Assembly (NCBI RefSeq): GCF_932294415.1
Contig: NC_065543.1
Coordinates: 29,221,530 to 29,285,529 of the forward strand
Direction of reading: 5' to 3'
Length of the DNA: 64,000 bases
Origin: Quercus robur
Taxonomy: Eukaryota > Streptophyta > Magnoliopsida > Fagales > Fagaceae
Shown here piece after piece: positions 33,823-45,711 of the stretch. Each line of letters opens with the position of its first letter. Within the stretch, counting starts at the first letter, position 1. Both the position numbers and the translations under genes were made by a program. The notes beneath the pieces were generated by a model. The model saw only the letters and a list, made by a program, of their open reading frames with translations. It was not told where the DNA came from and made no database searches.

Positions 33823-36514
33823 TTATTCAACTGAAAACTCAAACAACATTGTGTGTTGATACTTCTCACCAGATTGAACAACAATAGAAGGGAAGTTTGG
33901 TTGGTTTATGGCATTTGGGAATCCCTGAGTCTCCAAACATAGCCCGGCATGCTTTCCATAAACAGCGCCTCCTTTACCAACAACCCCATTCACATAGTTC
34001 CCAGTGTAAAACTGCATCCCAGGGGCATTGCTCCACAAGTTAAGGATCCTAGAGCTTGATGGGTCCTTCACTTTTGCAGCATGTTTCAAACCTGCTTTTT
34101 CCTCCCCACAGTCCAGAACATAGTTGTGATCATACCCTAAACCAACCTCATGGATTGACTCACCTATCCTCCTCTCAGCAGTGAAATCAAAGGGGGTACC
34201 CTTAACTGGCATGATTTCACCAGTTGGGATTGTGTTCTGATCCACGGGAGTAACATGGTTTGCCCTAATCTGAATTGAATGGTCAAGAATGTTTCCAGAG
34301 TTGTGGCCAGCTAAATTCCAATATGTATGCTGAGCTAAGCTGATTGGAGTTGGCTTGTTTGGCACAGCTTCCATGTCAAGCCTCATTGTTGTGCTTGAAG
34401 TAAGCGTGTAAGTCGCAGTCACAGAGACATCACCCGGGTAACCTAGTGACAGGAGAAACAGATATGAACAGCAAATAGGAGAGAGAGAATAAGAGACATT
34501 GAGCAAGAGCAAGAGAGACAAATTACCTTCCTCCCCATCAGAACTGTGATATTTGAAAGTGATGGATGGATTCTCGCCCTTCGTAATATTAGTTGCCTCC
34601 CAAACCTTCTTATCAAATCCCTGGTGCCCACCTAAAGAAAGGGGGGAAAAGTTAGTGAGAGAGAGGAAGAGGAAGAGAGAGTATGATTCATACTACAATG
34701 AATATAGAACTTGTCAATTTTCAGTTACCTTAAAAGCAGAATTCTAAGCAAAAAGTAAGCTCACAAAATAAAACAGAGGTTTTTTTTTGGGTTTCCAAAA
34801 GACTTTTCTATAATTGGTGTATAATCTTGATCTGAAGATTCTGAACTATGGGGAATACAGATCAATCTTACAAGCATAAAGTTCCAACTGGTATTGATTT
34901 TATATTATGCAGAAAGGCACTTCCATCCATCATTTTTGTCAAACGCTGAGTTATCGCATTGCATACAAACAATGAGTGCGGATTTGATTTGGTTTGATCT
35001 TTTAAACTTGCTCCAAGCCAGGATGTATGCCAAGCCACCAATAACACATGCATAGAAGAATCCCATTCATTATGTGCAAGTACTGATCTCACCCTTTCTT
35101 CATTGGCTAATTAGGGTAAAATACCAAAGGAGCCTCAAACAAATTTACTTTTCTAGAAAAAAAAAAAAAATCCAAGGAAATATTTTCCCATAAATTCTTT
35201 TTCATTACAAATCACTTTTAAACCCACAAATCTTTTAATATCTTTCAATTACAAAATATAAGAGAAAAAAAACCATGTCTTTCACACTATCACCAGCATG
35301 CTAGATGGTAATATTCAGGTTTGTCAAGAGTCAACACTAGCAATTAATTTTCGGAAAAACCAAAAAAAATATTATTAAAACTTTCAACATTCAAACACAA
35401 ATTAGTAACAATTTTGGCTAATTGCAAAATTAAATAGATGATCTCACAGATATTTAGAACCATGATTTTCATGCCACACTGCCTAGATAAGATTGATTCA
35501 GACTAGCATTAAGGATAAAGAGTTTCACGATTGTCATACCATGGAGACTGTTTGGGGGCTTGTTGATAGGCAAAGAGTAATCAACCCCATTGAGTTTAAA
35601 CTTCCCATCTTTGATTCGGTTTGCAACCCGACCAACGATGCTGCCAAAATAGGGTGCAGCACCTTTCTGATCATACATACATCAAAACCCACAAAACTAT
35701 GAGATTAAATCAATGTTCACCAATTTAGAATAAAGATAAAGCTAAACCCAATAATTGATCTAATAATATGTATATCGCTATGCCCAAAATCATAAATCAT
35801 ATTTTCATGAATACATAACAAACTTTAAAATAATAATAAAAAAAAATTTTAATTGTTACAACAAGTGGGGAGGGGATTTGAACCCGACCAGACAATGTCG
35901 TTGAGTTACAAGGTTTTTGGTAAATATATAACATAACAAATGTTAAATGACATTTCTGAAAAAGTAAATGGATTTCACACAATTATCAAATTATAAAACT
36001 TTATCAAATACAAAAGTAGAAAAATCCAATTTATGCAGAAATCATACACCAAAAAAGACATTGCAGATAAAGGTGGATAGAATTCACAGAAGCATAAAGT
36101 TGCAACCTTTACCGAATAAATTCCTTTGCTTTAACTATAATAAATAAACAATTCCAATCCATGCAGAAATCAATGCACCCAGAAGCAGTTTGACCAAAAC
36201 AAGATTAAAAATCAAATGGGCTTCAGAGAATATTACTAGATATGGTTCAAGAGAGTCGAATCCAAGAACAACATCAGCCAATTTGCCTTCAAAATCCACA
36301 GAAACCAGACATCAGCAACATTCCCACAAACCCAGAAAGAAATAATAATAATAAATGAAAAGACTTGGCAATTGGGAAAAGAATATATAATAAAAATACC
36401 ATCTTTGTCAGGTACAGACAAGGAAGTGATGGTGCAGCCCAGGTTGGTGATGAGTGCACGCATGGTTCCATTGTTGAGTTCGAAAAGCTCGGGCTTCAGA
36501 TTTTGATCGGCCAT
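33823..36514 (-). CDS. Galactose mutarotase / aldose 1-epimerase
   Basis: Five exons on the minus strand: 36400-36514, 36237-36286, 35540-35666, 34527-34631 and 33823-34442. All join in phase with GT/AG introns to give 338 aa, the usual family length. The enzyme interconverts alpha and beta anomers of galactose and glucose, probably in the cytosol; I see no signal peptide. Visible motifs: [13 protein letters not shown] and [12 protein letters not shown] (substrate loop, about 67-103), H171 in [10 protein letters not shown]237 in GYDHNYVLD and E303 in [18 protein letters not shown], the family's catalytic/binding positions. Start [16 protein letters not shown] fits plant homologues. A SINE-like fragment sits in intron 2 and a truncated copy of exons 4-5 is at 19552-20345. 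Splice sites were assigned by eye. Confidence 0.95.
35835..35925 (-). mobile_element. tRNA-derived SINE-like fragment in a mutarotase intron
   Basis: Read on the minus strand: AAAAACCTTGTAACTCAACG (A-box-like TAACTCAACG), then GGTCGGGTTCAAATCCCC (B-box GGTTCAAATCC) and a T/A-rich 3' tail. The spacing fits a tRNA-like pol III promoter. No full tRNA cloverleaf, so not a tRNA gene. Confidence 0.5.
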
Positions 36515-36711
36515 CGGGTTTTCTTTCAGTTTGAGAATTGAGAGATAGAGAGAGTGTGTACTCAGGTTCTGATTTCTGAGCTGTGAGAGAATCGGATACT
36601 ATTTCAAGTGAGTCAGATATGGCACAATGACGTAATATTCTCCTACTATGTCTATTGTCAGTTACGATTATGTTAATCCTCTCTCCTCGTACTTTTGGAA
36701 AGGATTTTTCC

Positions 36712-37140
36712 TTTAGATTAAATTGTAAATTATACTCTAAATTTGTAGCTGATTGGATCTTAGATCCTAAAATTTTAAATTTTAGAATTTACCTTCATAA
36801 AATTTGGAGTTGTTTGAATTTTACATCTTGACATTTTGAAATTTATATTTTACTCCCTAAAGTTCAAGGGTATTTAGATTTTACACATTGACATTTTAGA
36901 ATTTGGATTTTACTCCTTGAAATTTGGAAGGTATTTGGATTTTACACCCTAACGTTTCATAATTTAAATTTTATCCCCTAAATTTTAGGGATATTTGAAT
37001 TTTACTTCCTAAAATTTGGAAGTATTTGGATTTTACATCCTAAAGTTTTAGAATTGTGAGTGTAAAATCTAAACACTCCCAAACTTTAAGCGATAAATTC
37101 CAAATTTTGAAACTTCATAGTGTAAAATCCAAACACCTCA
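36712..37140. repeat. Modular fold-back repeat, copy 2
   Basis: Same modules as 16768-17170: three or four forward TTTGGATTTTACAYCCTAAAGTTT units, then GTAAAATCYAAACACTCCCAAACTTTAAG in reverse. It lies about 200 bp upstream of the mutarotase start codon, in its promoter side. Confidence 0.8.
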
Positions 37141-37246
37141 AATACTCGTTAAATAATATGTGTTAACATGTAATAGACTTGTGGGCTTTAGGCCCACTTT
37201 ATTTGTTTTGTTTAGCACACATACTTATACAACATATTTATTTGTA

Positions 37247-37835
37247 AGGGTGTTCGCGATGCAGTTTTGGACCATTTTTAGCACTGCACTTTGTAGTGAG
37301 GTTTAACCAAAATCATAACCACAACGCACTTCATTTTTGCAATCACATGAGTGGTGCAATGCGGTTTAGAGTTTAACCAAAACCATAATCGCATTACACC
37401 TCATTTTTGTGGTCACATGTGTAGTGCGATGTATAAGATACGATTTGAAACCAATAAATTTTTCAAATTTTGGGATTTTCTTACCTAACCCAAAACTAAT
37501 TTTTCCCTTTGTTTTGGATCAAATTTTAAACTATTGAGCTAGTTTTTCTTTATTTTGAGTTGACTTTTCTAGTCAACACTTACTTAGGTTATTAAACTTT
37601 TTTTTTTATTGAAAACTAGAGTTATTAAACTATTAATAATATATTTAATACTTAAAAAATAAATATATTAATATATAAAGGGTGCGGTGCCGTGTGATTT
37701 TTTTATTATAAAACCGCAAATTGCACTGCACCATACAATGCGGTGCACAATTAGTTGCGGTGCAGTGCAGTTATGCCATTTTACAAGCGCTTTTAGTGTG
37801 ATTTTTACAGTTTATGCGATTTAGTGAACACCCCT
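37247..37835. mobile_element. hAT-like nonautonomous element (AGGGGTGTTC ends)
   Basis: Left AGGGTGTTCGCGATGCAG and right (reverse complement) AGGGGTGTTCACTAAATCGC ends, with GTGCGGTG/AACCGCA motifs throughout. ATTTATTTGTAAGG (37236-37249) and ATTTACTTGTAAGG (37836-37849) flank it and differ at one position; part of this is the target duplication. A relative is at 43245-43982. Confidence 0.6.
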
Positions 37836-38014
37836 ATTTACTTGTAAGGCACAAATAATACTTCTATCATGGCATCAGAGTAGTATGCAAAGATTAATTT
37901 TTTTTAAAAAAAAAGTACATGTAAAGGTTTCCAACCAAAAAAGGCATATGAAAGTTTTTATGAACTTAAAAGACCATGGAAAATAAATACTTAATAACTG
38001 CAACTATCACTATT

Positions 38015-39800
38015 TCATAAATCACACACAACACTACAATGATCATCCTAAACATTTTATAAAGCGTAAATTGTAAATTACACCCTTAAAGTTTAGAGTG
38101 TTTGGATTTTATACCTTAAAATTTCAAAATTTGGAATTTATCTCCTAAAGTTTAGGAGTTTTTGGATTTTGCACCTCGACGTTTCAGAATTTGAATTTTA
38201 CCTCCTAAATTTTGGGAGTGTTTGGATGTTACACCCCAAAATTCTAAAACTTTAAGGTGTAAAATCTAAACACGTCCAAACTTTAGGGAGTAAAATCCAA
38301 ACATCCCTAAAATTTATGGGATAAAATTTAAATTCTGAAATGTTAGAGCGTAAAATCCAAATACTCCCAAACTTCAAAGGATAGAATTCAAATTTTGAAA
38401 TTTTAAAGTGTAAAATCCAAACACTTCCAAACTTTAATGGTGTAATTTGCAATTTTCTCTTATTATTATATTAGTAGTATTGTTTTTTGTTCAACAAAAC
38501 AAAGACGATGTAAAAACAAATTATTTAGAAAATAAAGTAAATGGTAAATTGCAAATTATAACCGTAAAGTTTAGGGGTGTTTGGACACCCTGAAATTTCA
38601 AAATTTAGAATTTATCCCCTAAAGTTTGGGAGAGTTTGGATTTTACACCTTAATATTTCAGAATTTAGATTTTACACCCTAAAGTTTGGAAGTTTTTGGA
38701 TTTTACACCTTCAAATTCTAAAACTTTAAAGTGTAAAATTTAAATACTCCCAAATTTTAGGGAGTAAAATCTAAACACCCCTAAAGTTTGAGGGGTAAAA
38801 TCTAAATTCTGAAATTTCAAGATGTAAAATCCAAACACTAACAAATTTTAGGGATGTAATTTGCAATTTACTTTATTATAAATAACAACACCATTCAGCA
38901 AAAAAATAATAATAATAATAACACACAACACTACAATGATCATCCTAAACATTTTATAAAGCGTAAATTGTAAATTACACCCTTAAAGTTTAGGGTGTTT
39001 GGATTATATATCTTGAAGTTTCAAAATTTGGAATTTATCTCCTAAAGTTTAGGGGTATTTGGATTTTACACCTCGACGTTTCAGAATTTGGATTTTACCC
39101 CCTAAATTTTGGAAGTGTTTGGATTTTACACCCTTAAATTCTGAAACTTTAAGGTGTAAATTCTAAACACGTTCAAACTTTAGGGAGTAAAATCCAAACA
39201 TCCCTAAAATTTATGAGATAAAATTTAAATTCTAAAATGTTAGAGTGTAAAATCCAAATACTCCCAAACTTCAAAGAATAGAATTCAAATTTTGAAATTT
39301 TAAAGTGTAAAATCCAAATACTTCCAAACTTTAACGGTGTAATTTGCAATTTTCTTTTATTATTATATTAGTAGTATTGTTTTTTGTTCAACAAAACAAA
39401 GACGATGTAAAAACAAATTATTTATAAAATAAAGTAAATGGTAAATTGCAAATTATAACCGTAAAGTTTAGGGGTGTTTAAACACCCTGAAATTTCAAAT
39501 TTTAGAATTTATCCCCTAAAGTTTGGGAAAGTTTGGATTTTACACCTTAATATTTCATAATTTAGATTTTACACCCTAAAGTTTGGAAGTTTTTGAATTT
39601 TACACCCTCAAATTCTAAAACTTTAAAGTGTAAAATTCAAATACCCCCAAATTTTAGGGAGTAAAATCTAAACGCCCCTAAAGTTTGAGGGGTAAAATCC
39701 AAATTCTGAAATTTCAAGGTGTAAAATCCAAACATTAACAAACTTTAGGAATGTAATTTGCAATTTACTCTATTATAAATAACACCACTATTCAGCAAAA
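38015..39800. repeat. 897-bp tandem duplication carrying four fold-back repeats
   Basis: GATCATCCTAAACATTTTAT occurs at 38041 and 38938, and the sequence stays collinear for the rest of each unit. Each unit contains two modular fold-back repeats (about 38060-38455 and 38530-38878; 38955-39350 and 39420-39765) bounded by GTAAATTGYAAATTA and TAATTTGCAATTT. (AAT)n tracts mark the unit ends. No coding frame. Confidence 0.88.
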
Positions 39801-40375
39801 AAAAAAAATAATAATAATAACACCACTATTCAGCAAAATAATAATAATAATAATAATAACACCACTAATCCATTATAACTTATTACTACATGTGTAACTA
39901 ACTATACCATATAATCAAAGCATTAACATACAACATGAATTAACTTATTAATTGCTAATCCAAATTTTCACAATTGTTAAAAGAGAATCGCTAAACTTTT
40001 TAGGCAATATCAAGATAAGATACACAAAGTTTCGTTTTTGTCTTCCATAGAAAAGTAGATTGTCCATACTTTCGTTTAATTAGTATTAGTACTGGAGAGT
40101 TCTCGTGTACCATGTGTTGCAAGCAAAGCAAGCCACATTGATCTATCAACAACTTGAATTGAATGTATACACATTCCAAGAGAATATGTGGACATATGCT
40201 TTACTGGTTTTATGACTTTATCACACTACTGATGTGTACAGTAATTCTTTAATTATTCTAATAATTTAATATTTTCAAGGTACTATTTAGTAAAATTATA
40301 TCATATACTATATAATAATAGTTTGACTTAAATTTTCAAGGTATTGTTTAGTAAAATTATATTATATACTATATA

Positions 40376-40790
40376 ATAAAAGTTAGACTTAGAAACTGTG
40401 ATTGCACCAAGTAGCTACTCTCACTAATTAGGATATATTTCCTCTAAGAGATAATATTTAACAATTGTTTTTTACTAATTAGTGAGAGTAGTCACTTGGT
40501 GTAATCACATCTCCTAAGTATAACTTTTATTATATATTATATGATTTCTAAACTTAAATCTCACACCATCCACGTTTTTGTTTTTGTTTTTTTCCTCAAG
40601 TTGCATGATTTAACAATAATTTAAATTTGTTTTTTACTAATTAGTAAGAGTAGCCACTTAGTGTAATCACAGTTTCTAAGTCTAACTTTTATTATATAGT
40701 ATATGATTTCTAAACTTAACTCTCACCTAACTCACGTTTTTGTTTTTGTTTTTTTCCTCAAGTTGCATGATTTAACAATAATTTAAAACA
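40376..40790. repeat. Inverted plus tandem repeat cluster
   Basis: Two ~162-bp direct units begin at about 40467 and 40630 (TTTTTTACTAATTAGTRAGAG..GATTTAACAATAATTTAA). 40376-40432 is an inverted copy of their start (AGTTAGACTTAGAAACTGTG..ACTCTCACTAATTAG), so the first unit can pair with it as a stem. Confidence 0.8.
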
Positions 40791-41651
40791 AATTTAAATT
40801 CTATTTAAACTAAAAGTCTATTATAAAATATTTCTAAATTTAAATCTCACACAACCCACATTTTTGTTTTTTTTCCTCAAGTTATATCTTATTAAATTAA
40901 TATTTTATTAGAATAATAAGTTACAAAACTCTTGACTAAGGGTTAAGATTTAACCAATAATTTAATTTAGATAAAGTTTTATCATCTAAGTTTTAGAAAT
41001 TTAAATTATACTCCAACTAAAAATCTATTATCATTTTTAGAACTTATATATATATATATATATATATTCAATTATGATTTTTCAATACAATCCTTCTTAA
41101 CCAATAAATCATTCCTATAATTAAATCCCACACAAGACACCCTACGCTGTTGTTTTTTTTTTTTTTTTTTTTTTTCAAAATGCAGCTTACACTTATGTTT
41201 TAATCTAATAAATTCATCTTACTTATTGTAAGTCTTATATATATATATATATATATATTCAAATTTTGTACTCTTTTGTGAATGTTTTTATTTTTGGTTT
41301 CGGTTATTGTATTGTACTGTATTTGTGAGTGTGTTGAGTTTTTTCAATTAGACTATCACTAGGAAAAAATCAGTATTAAATTATTATTGTTTGTGTTGGT
41401 TAGGAAATAGATTAAACATAACCCAAATAGAAACGATCAAACTTATACTACATCTCATATTAAGAAATTAACAAAAAGTACAAAGAGAATTTTAAAATAT
41501 GAAAATAGATAACATTGATAAAGTCTAAACTCTAAACAATCAAAATTTAAAGTAGTTTTTTTAATTAAAATTATTTACTTATTTTATAATTTATTATTAC
41601 TATTTATTTAATAATTTAGTTTTAATTATTCTAAACTTTTTGAGCTTACAT

Positions 41652-41750
41652 TTTTTTTTTTTTTTTGAGAAACAAACACACACACATATAGGGGAGAGGG
41701 AAAGAGGTTCTAAAACAATGACACATCACAACTCTACTCAAAAGCCATGG
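41652..41750 (-). mobile_element. 99-bp 5'-truncated retroposon with 15-bp target duplication
   Basis: The insert lies between two identical copies of TTTTTGAGCTTACAT (41637-41651, 41751-41765). On the minus strand it ends TTTGTTTCTCAAAA(A)n. The body upstream of the tail is unlike the SINE at 42609, so a different RNA was copied, apparently by a machinery preferring a TCTCAAAA end. Confidence 0.88.
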
Positions 41751-41811
41751 TTTTTGAGCTTACATATGAATCTTCATCAAGTCGTGTATCGTACGGAAAT
41801 AATACTAGTAA

Positions 41812-42444
41812 TGTGTAAGACAAAGCATTTTAAGAGAGAGAGAGGTCATGTTAATTGAGTGAGGTAATGGAGTTGAAAAGATTTTAATAGTATTATTCTA
41901 CATTAATATACAATATTATTGATTTAAAAAATTAATCTTCTTAAAAAAATGTAAAAAAATTTATGTCAAGTTTTTCAAAATAACCTCACTCAGAAATGTC
42001 CCAAACTCACTACTTACATCGTCTGCCAAATCATATATCAGATGATTTTCAAATTTTTAAGGATAAAATTTTAAATGTAGCAATTTAGTTGTATAATTCT
42101 TAATACATTTATTAATATCAATGTTGATGTTAATAAACGTTCAAAATTATACAGCTAAAGACTAAAGTGGTACATTTAAAATTTTGTCATTAAAAAATTG
42201 AAAACATGCGATTTATGACTTGGCAAGGGTGTGAGTGGTGAGTTTGGTACACTATTGAGTGGGGTCATCTTGAAAAATTGACATAAATTTTTTTACATTT
42301 TTTTCGGAGACTAATTTTTTTTAAATCAATTATATAGTATTTTAATTTAGAATAGTATAAACTCTTTCTAACTCCATTAGTTCACTCAATAAACATAACT
42401 CCTCTCTCTCTCTCTCTCTCTCTTAAAATGTTTTGTCTTACACA
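41812..42444. repeat. Giant imperfect palindrome (about 300-bp arms)
   Basis: TGTGTAAGACAAAGCATTTT at 41812 pairs with the inverse at about 42425-42444, and pairing continues inward through TTGAGTGARSTAATGGAGTT, CCAAACTCAC and AAAATTTTAAATGTASCA to a centre near 42128. GA/CT microsatellites lie at equivalent places in both arms. No terminal signature of a known class. A transcript would form a long hairpin. Confidence 0.88.
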
Positions 42445-42560
42445 ATTTTTTTTTTTTTGAGAGAGTTTCAACTTATGACGTCATCTCTCTCTCTCTCTCT
42501 CTTAAAATGTTTTGTCTTACACATTTTTTTTTTTAGAAAGTTTTAATTTATGGCGTCCTC
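42430..42560. repeat. Tandemly repeated SINE 3' tails with (CT)n
   Basis: The block (CT)n-TTAAAATGTTTTGTCTTACACA-(T)n-GAGAGTTTCAACTTATGGCGTC recurs at about 42430-42487 and 42508-42557, then again as the 3' end of the full SINE at 42594-42640. The first two copies keep only the last ~25 bp of the SINE, followed by new CT repeats. Confidence 0.85.
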
Positions 42561-42608
42561 TCTCTCTCTCTCTCTCTCTGTCTGTCTTAAAATGTTTTGT
42601 CTTACACA

Positions 42609-42772
42609 ATTTTTTTTTTCTGAGAGAGTTTCAACTTATGGCGTCCACTTCTGATATAGTTCTTTATCATCAGACCAAAACACCAATCAGTTTTTGGTGT
42701 AGACAGAGATTGAACCCCAAATCTCTTATTCAACCATCAGAGATTTTACCAATTGAACTAACTGGAACCCAC
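42609..42772 (-). mobile_element. tRNA-derived SINE
   Basis: On the minus strand the element starts GGTTCCAGTTAGTTCAATTG (A-box region), then GGGGTTCAATCTC (B-box), a body with GATTGGTGTTTTGGTCTGAT, and ends GTTGAAACTCTCTCAG with an A-tail. TCTTACACA at 42600-42608 and 42773-42781 is the target duplication. 164 bp; no coding capacity. Other tails with the same 3' end occur through the window. Confidence 0.85.
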
Positions 42773-42844
42773 TCTTACACATTGTTTTACTAAACAATAC
42801 ATAGTTGACATCCTTATTAATTTTCATTCACCTGATAAATATTG

Positions 42845-43210
42845 GGTAAACTACATATTTGGTTCCTATCGTATACACCATATTTCAATTTGATCCCTAA
42901 CTTTTCAATTGTATCAATTTAATCTCTAACCTTTCAGTATCGTGTCAATTTAATCTCTGTCATTATCTTTTGGATGAAAATTGACGATATATCTAATGGC
43001 CAAAATAAAAAATTAGCTTATGTTGATATGACAATAAACTAAAATTTTATTTTGACCGTTTACTATGTCAGCAATTTTCATCCAAAATATAACAGCAGAA
43101 ACTAAATTAACACGACACTAAAATTTTAAGGATCAAATTGACACAATTGAAAGATTAAAGACTAAATTGAAATATGGTGTAAAATATGCGGACCAAATAT
43201 GTAGTTTACC
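42845..43210. mobile_element. MULE-like MITE with long terminal inverted repeats
   Basis: GGTAAACTACATATTTGGTY at 42845 matches the reverse complement of the right end at 43210; similarity runs past 50 bp (..ACACCATATTTCAATTT..). AT-rich flanks give no clean 9-bp duplication. 366 bp, noncoding. Confidence 0.7.
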
Positions 43211-43244
43211 TTAAAATATTTTTCCAAATTGCAATTGACAATTT

Positions 43245-43982
43245 AGGGGTGTTTAGCAAATTGCTCAAACTGCACAACCCTACTCAACCCGACTAAAACC
43301 GCCTGTAAAATGAAGTAACTACAACACATTGTGCGGTTTTATAATAAGAAAACCACACAAAACTGCATTGCACCACATCCATATATATTTATCTATTTTA
43401 TATTAAATATATATTAATAATTTAATAATATATGAAATAAATGATCAGCCTAGCGTTAGTTCATTTCAATTTCATGTTAAAACGATTTTGCTTTGATTAG
43501 ATACACAATCAAAAGTTTAAAGCATCATTCACTTCTCCATCTCACTCTCATAAAATCAAAAATTTAGAAGTTTAATATTATTTTGTTTTGTTTTGTATAC
43601 TCTATATATTTGTGGTCCTTTTAGTTTAATATCAATCTATCATGATTTTTTTTTTTGTACATATTTGTGTTATTTTTTGTCACATAGATTATATTTAAAA
43701 ATAAAAAATAAAATAAAAAACTTACTATCATATTGTCATTATTATTTTTGAGGAAAAAAATTTACTATTGTCATGATTAATTGTAAATTAGAAATTGGCC
43801 ATGACATTTTTAAAAATATATTATCTCAAAACCGACCAAACCATACTTTGTATATTGCACTGCACCATACATGTACCGCAAAATTGAGGTGCAATGCGGT
43901 GTAGTACAGTTATGAATTTGGCCAAACCGCACCGTAGAGTACAATACTTAAAATGGCCCAAAACCACACTATGTACACCCCT
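43245..43982. mobile_element. hAT-like nonautonomous element, second copy
   Basis: Ends AGGGGTGTTTAGCAAATTGC and (reverse complement) AGGGGTGTACATAGTGTGG; the interior has GTGCGGTTTTATAATAAG and GTGCAATGCGGTG motifs shared with 37247-37835. No clear 8-bp duplication. Confidence 0.5.
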
Positions 43983-45378
43983 AACTGACATCTTTATTAA
44001 CTTTTATTTTTGTAAAAGTAATTATATTATTGGTGTAAATTATAATGTTACTTAATGGTAATTGTTGAGTACCTTATCATTAGACTCCCATTCCAAGGAT
44101 ATTTTTTCTTGATTGTCCTCCTATTTTTTGTGTTTATATATTTTTTTTTCTCATGTGGTATTTGTTCCTTGAATTGTTGAGGAATTCCTTCGATTCAATT
44201 ACGTTCCTTATTTCTTTCATGATAGAAGAATATAATTAAAAAATAGTTAATAATTATTATATATGAAGATTGATATTAAATTAAATTAATCTATTAGAAT
44301 GAAAGTATGGTCAGGAAAAAAAAAAAAAAAAAGCAAGCTTTTTAAAACATTACCTCTCAATCAAGGTTGCAGTCTCAGGTTTTTCTAAATTTATGTACAC
44401 TTTTGTTGTACTTGTAGATGACAAATAGTGTTCTACTGTATTTAATAAAAGAAAAATGTTAATTATCTACATGAACAGATATGTTTTTAAAAAATATATT
44501 ACCTCGAAATATGTTCACAATCGTAGATGTTACTACTAGTCTACTTACTACAACAAAGGGTCTCGGATTGTTGGTGTAAAAATCATCCTCAATTTGATCT
44601 GTTGCAAGTTCCCACAGAGTAATTATTATTTTGATTCCTTTGTTGGATGCAAAAGTATATGAGTTATAAATAGTCTAAAGTAATATTATTTAACAATTTA
44701 TTTTTATTTTTATTTTATTGTAGGAACATTATATAGCTTACTCTGCATTTATGTCTTATGATATCAATATTTCTCATTGGGACAATAGATACTTGACCAT
44801 GATCGTTTTCTACTGGTCCAATAGTTGGCTAACTAATTTGGAACATAATTTATTTAAAAAGAAATTAGAAACTCTTTTGTTTGTCGAAATAATAGTTTGA
44901 AGATGTTAATATGTTAAAGTATACATAATAAAAATAAATTTTGATATTCAAATCTAATCCGTTCATCTATAAGAACCTTGTCCAAAAGTGATCAGCTCTG
45001 AATTTTTTTCGGTTGACAGCATGCCACACTCTTGAAACTCGGACTTTTTTTTCTTTCCAATTCTGTTTTTGATTAGAAAGTTGCTTGATAAGATTGTAGC
45101 TCATTTTTTAATTGAAAATATTATCAATAGCTTGTATTCGATTCAGCTGAACTGTTGTTAGAATGGAAATACACATAATATATATATATATATATATATA
45201 TTTGCAATGATGTGCATAACAGAGCACAGTTGAAATCTGCTATGATGTTGATTTATCTTATGAAATAGAGAAAAAAAAAAGAAGTTTTTGGGAGGCATAA
45301 TAGAATATACCTTGTAAACTAGGAGTATTTTTCTCTTCAATAGAGAAACAAATAGTTTTGAGATGTAGTATAGAACAT
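43983..45378. other. AT-rich intergenic DNA
   Basis: No gene recognised. Contains poly-A at about 44317-44332 and an (AT)n run at about 45177-45200. Confidence 0.5.
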
Positions 45379-45392
45379 TTTTTTGAGAAACT
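45379..45392 (-). mobile_element. 14-bp micro-retroposition
   Basis: The insert TTTTTTGAGAAACT (minus: AGTTTCTCAAAAAA) lies between identical 17-bp copies of GATGTAGTATAGAACAT (45362-45378, 45393-45409). Confidence 0.88.
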
Positions 45393-45548
45393 GATGTAGT
45401 ATAGAACATACATTGTATATAACGAGTAATTTTTTATTTTTATAGTTGTTAGGTCATCTCTATTTATGTAAAGGGAAAATTTATTCTCTTGCTAGTTAGT
45501 TGCCTTTTGTATGGTTATCAAAAAGAAATAAATCTCATGGCATGTCTT

Positions 45549-45567
45549 TTTTTTTTTTTTTTGAGAA
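45549..45567 (-). mobile_element. 19-bp micro-retroposition
   Basis: The insert is T14 followed by GAGAA (minus: TTCTC plus A-tail) between identical 19-bp copies of AAATCTCATGGCATGTCTT (45530-45548, 45568-45586). Confidence 0.9.
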
Positions 45568-45689
45568 AAATCTCATGGCATGTCTTAAATAGCTTAAAAG
45601 TGGTTATGTTACTGCTATGTAAAAGTTTTTTTCCCTTTGAATTTCTAAGGTAACTTAAAGAAATTTGTTTACTTTCGTTTCAATCAATT

Positions 45690-45711
45690 TTTTTGAGAAA
45701 GAGGTTTCAAA
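45690..45711 (-). mobile_element. 22-bp micro-retroposition
   Basis: The insert reads on the minus strand as TTTGAAACCTCTTTCTCAAA plus A, close to the SINE end GTTGAAACTCTCTCA. It lies between identical 12-bp copies of TTTCAATCAATT (45678-45689, 45712-45723). Confidence 0.82.

Larger units (their letters stand above)
29546..34886 (+). repeat. Segmental duplication, copy B
   Basis: Collinear with copy A (7891-20607) except for about 8 kb missing at 33012/33020. It continues past the copy A breakpoint into the intact mutarotase gene, so copy B is the likely parent locus. Copy-specific insertions are a TRIM (30455-31389) and a 16-bp micro-insertion (31584-31599). Confidence 0.85.

Noticed and set aside
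35863-35925. Possible tRNA gene (TAACTCAACG ... GGTTCAAATCC)
   Set aside because: Only A- and B-box-like motifs; no acceptor stem or cloverleaf, so it was called a SINE fragment.
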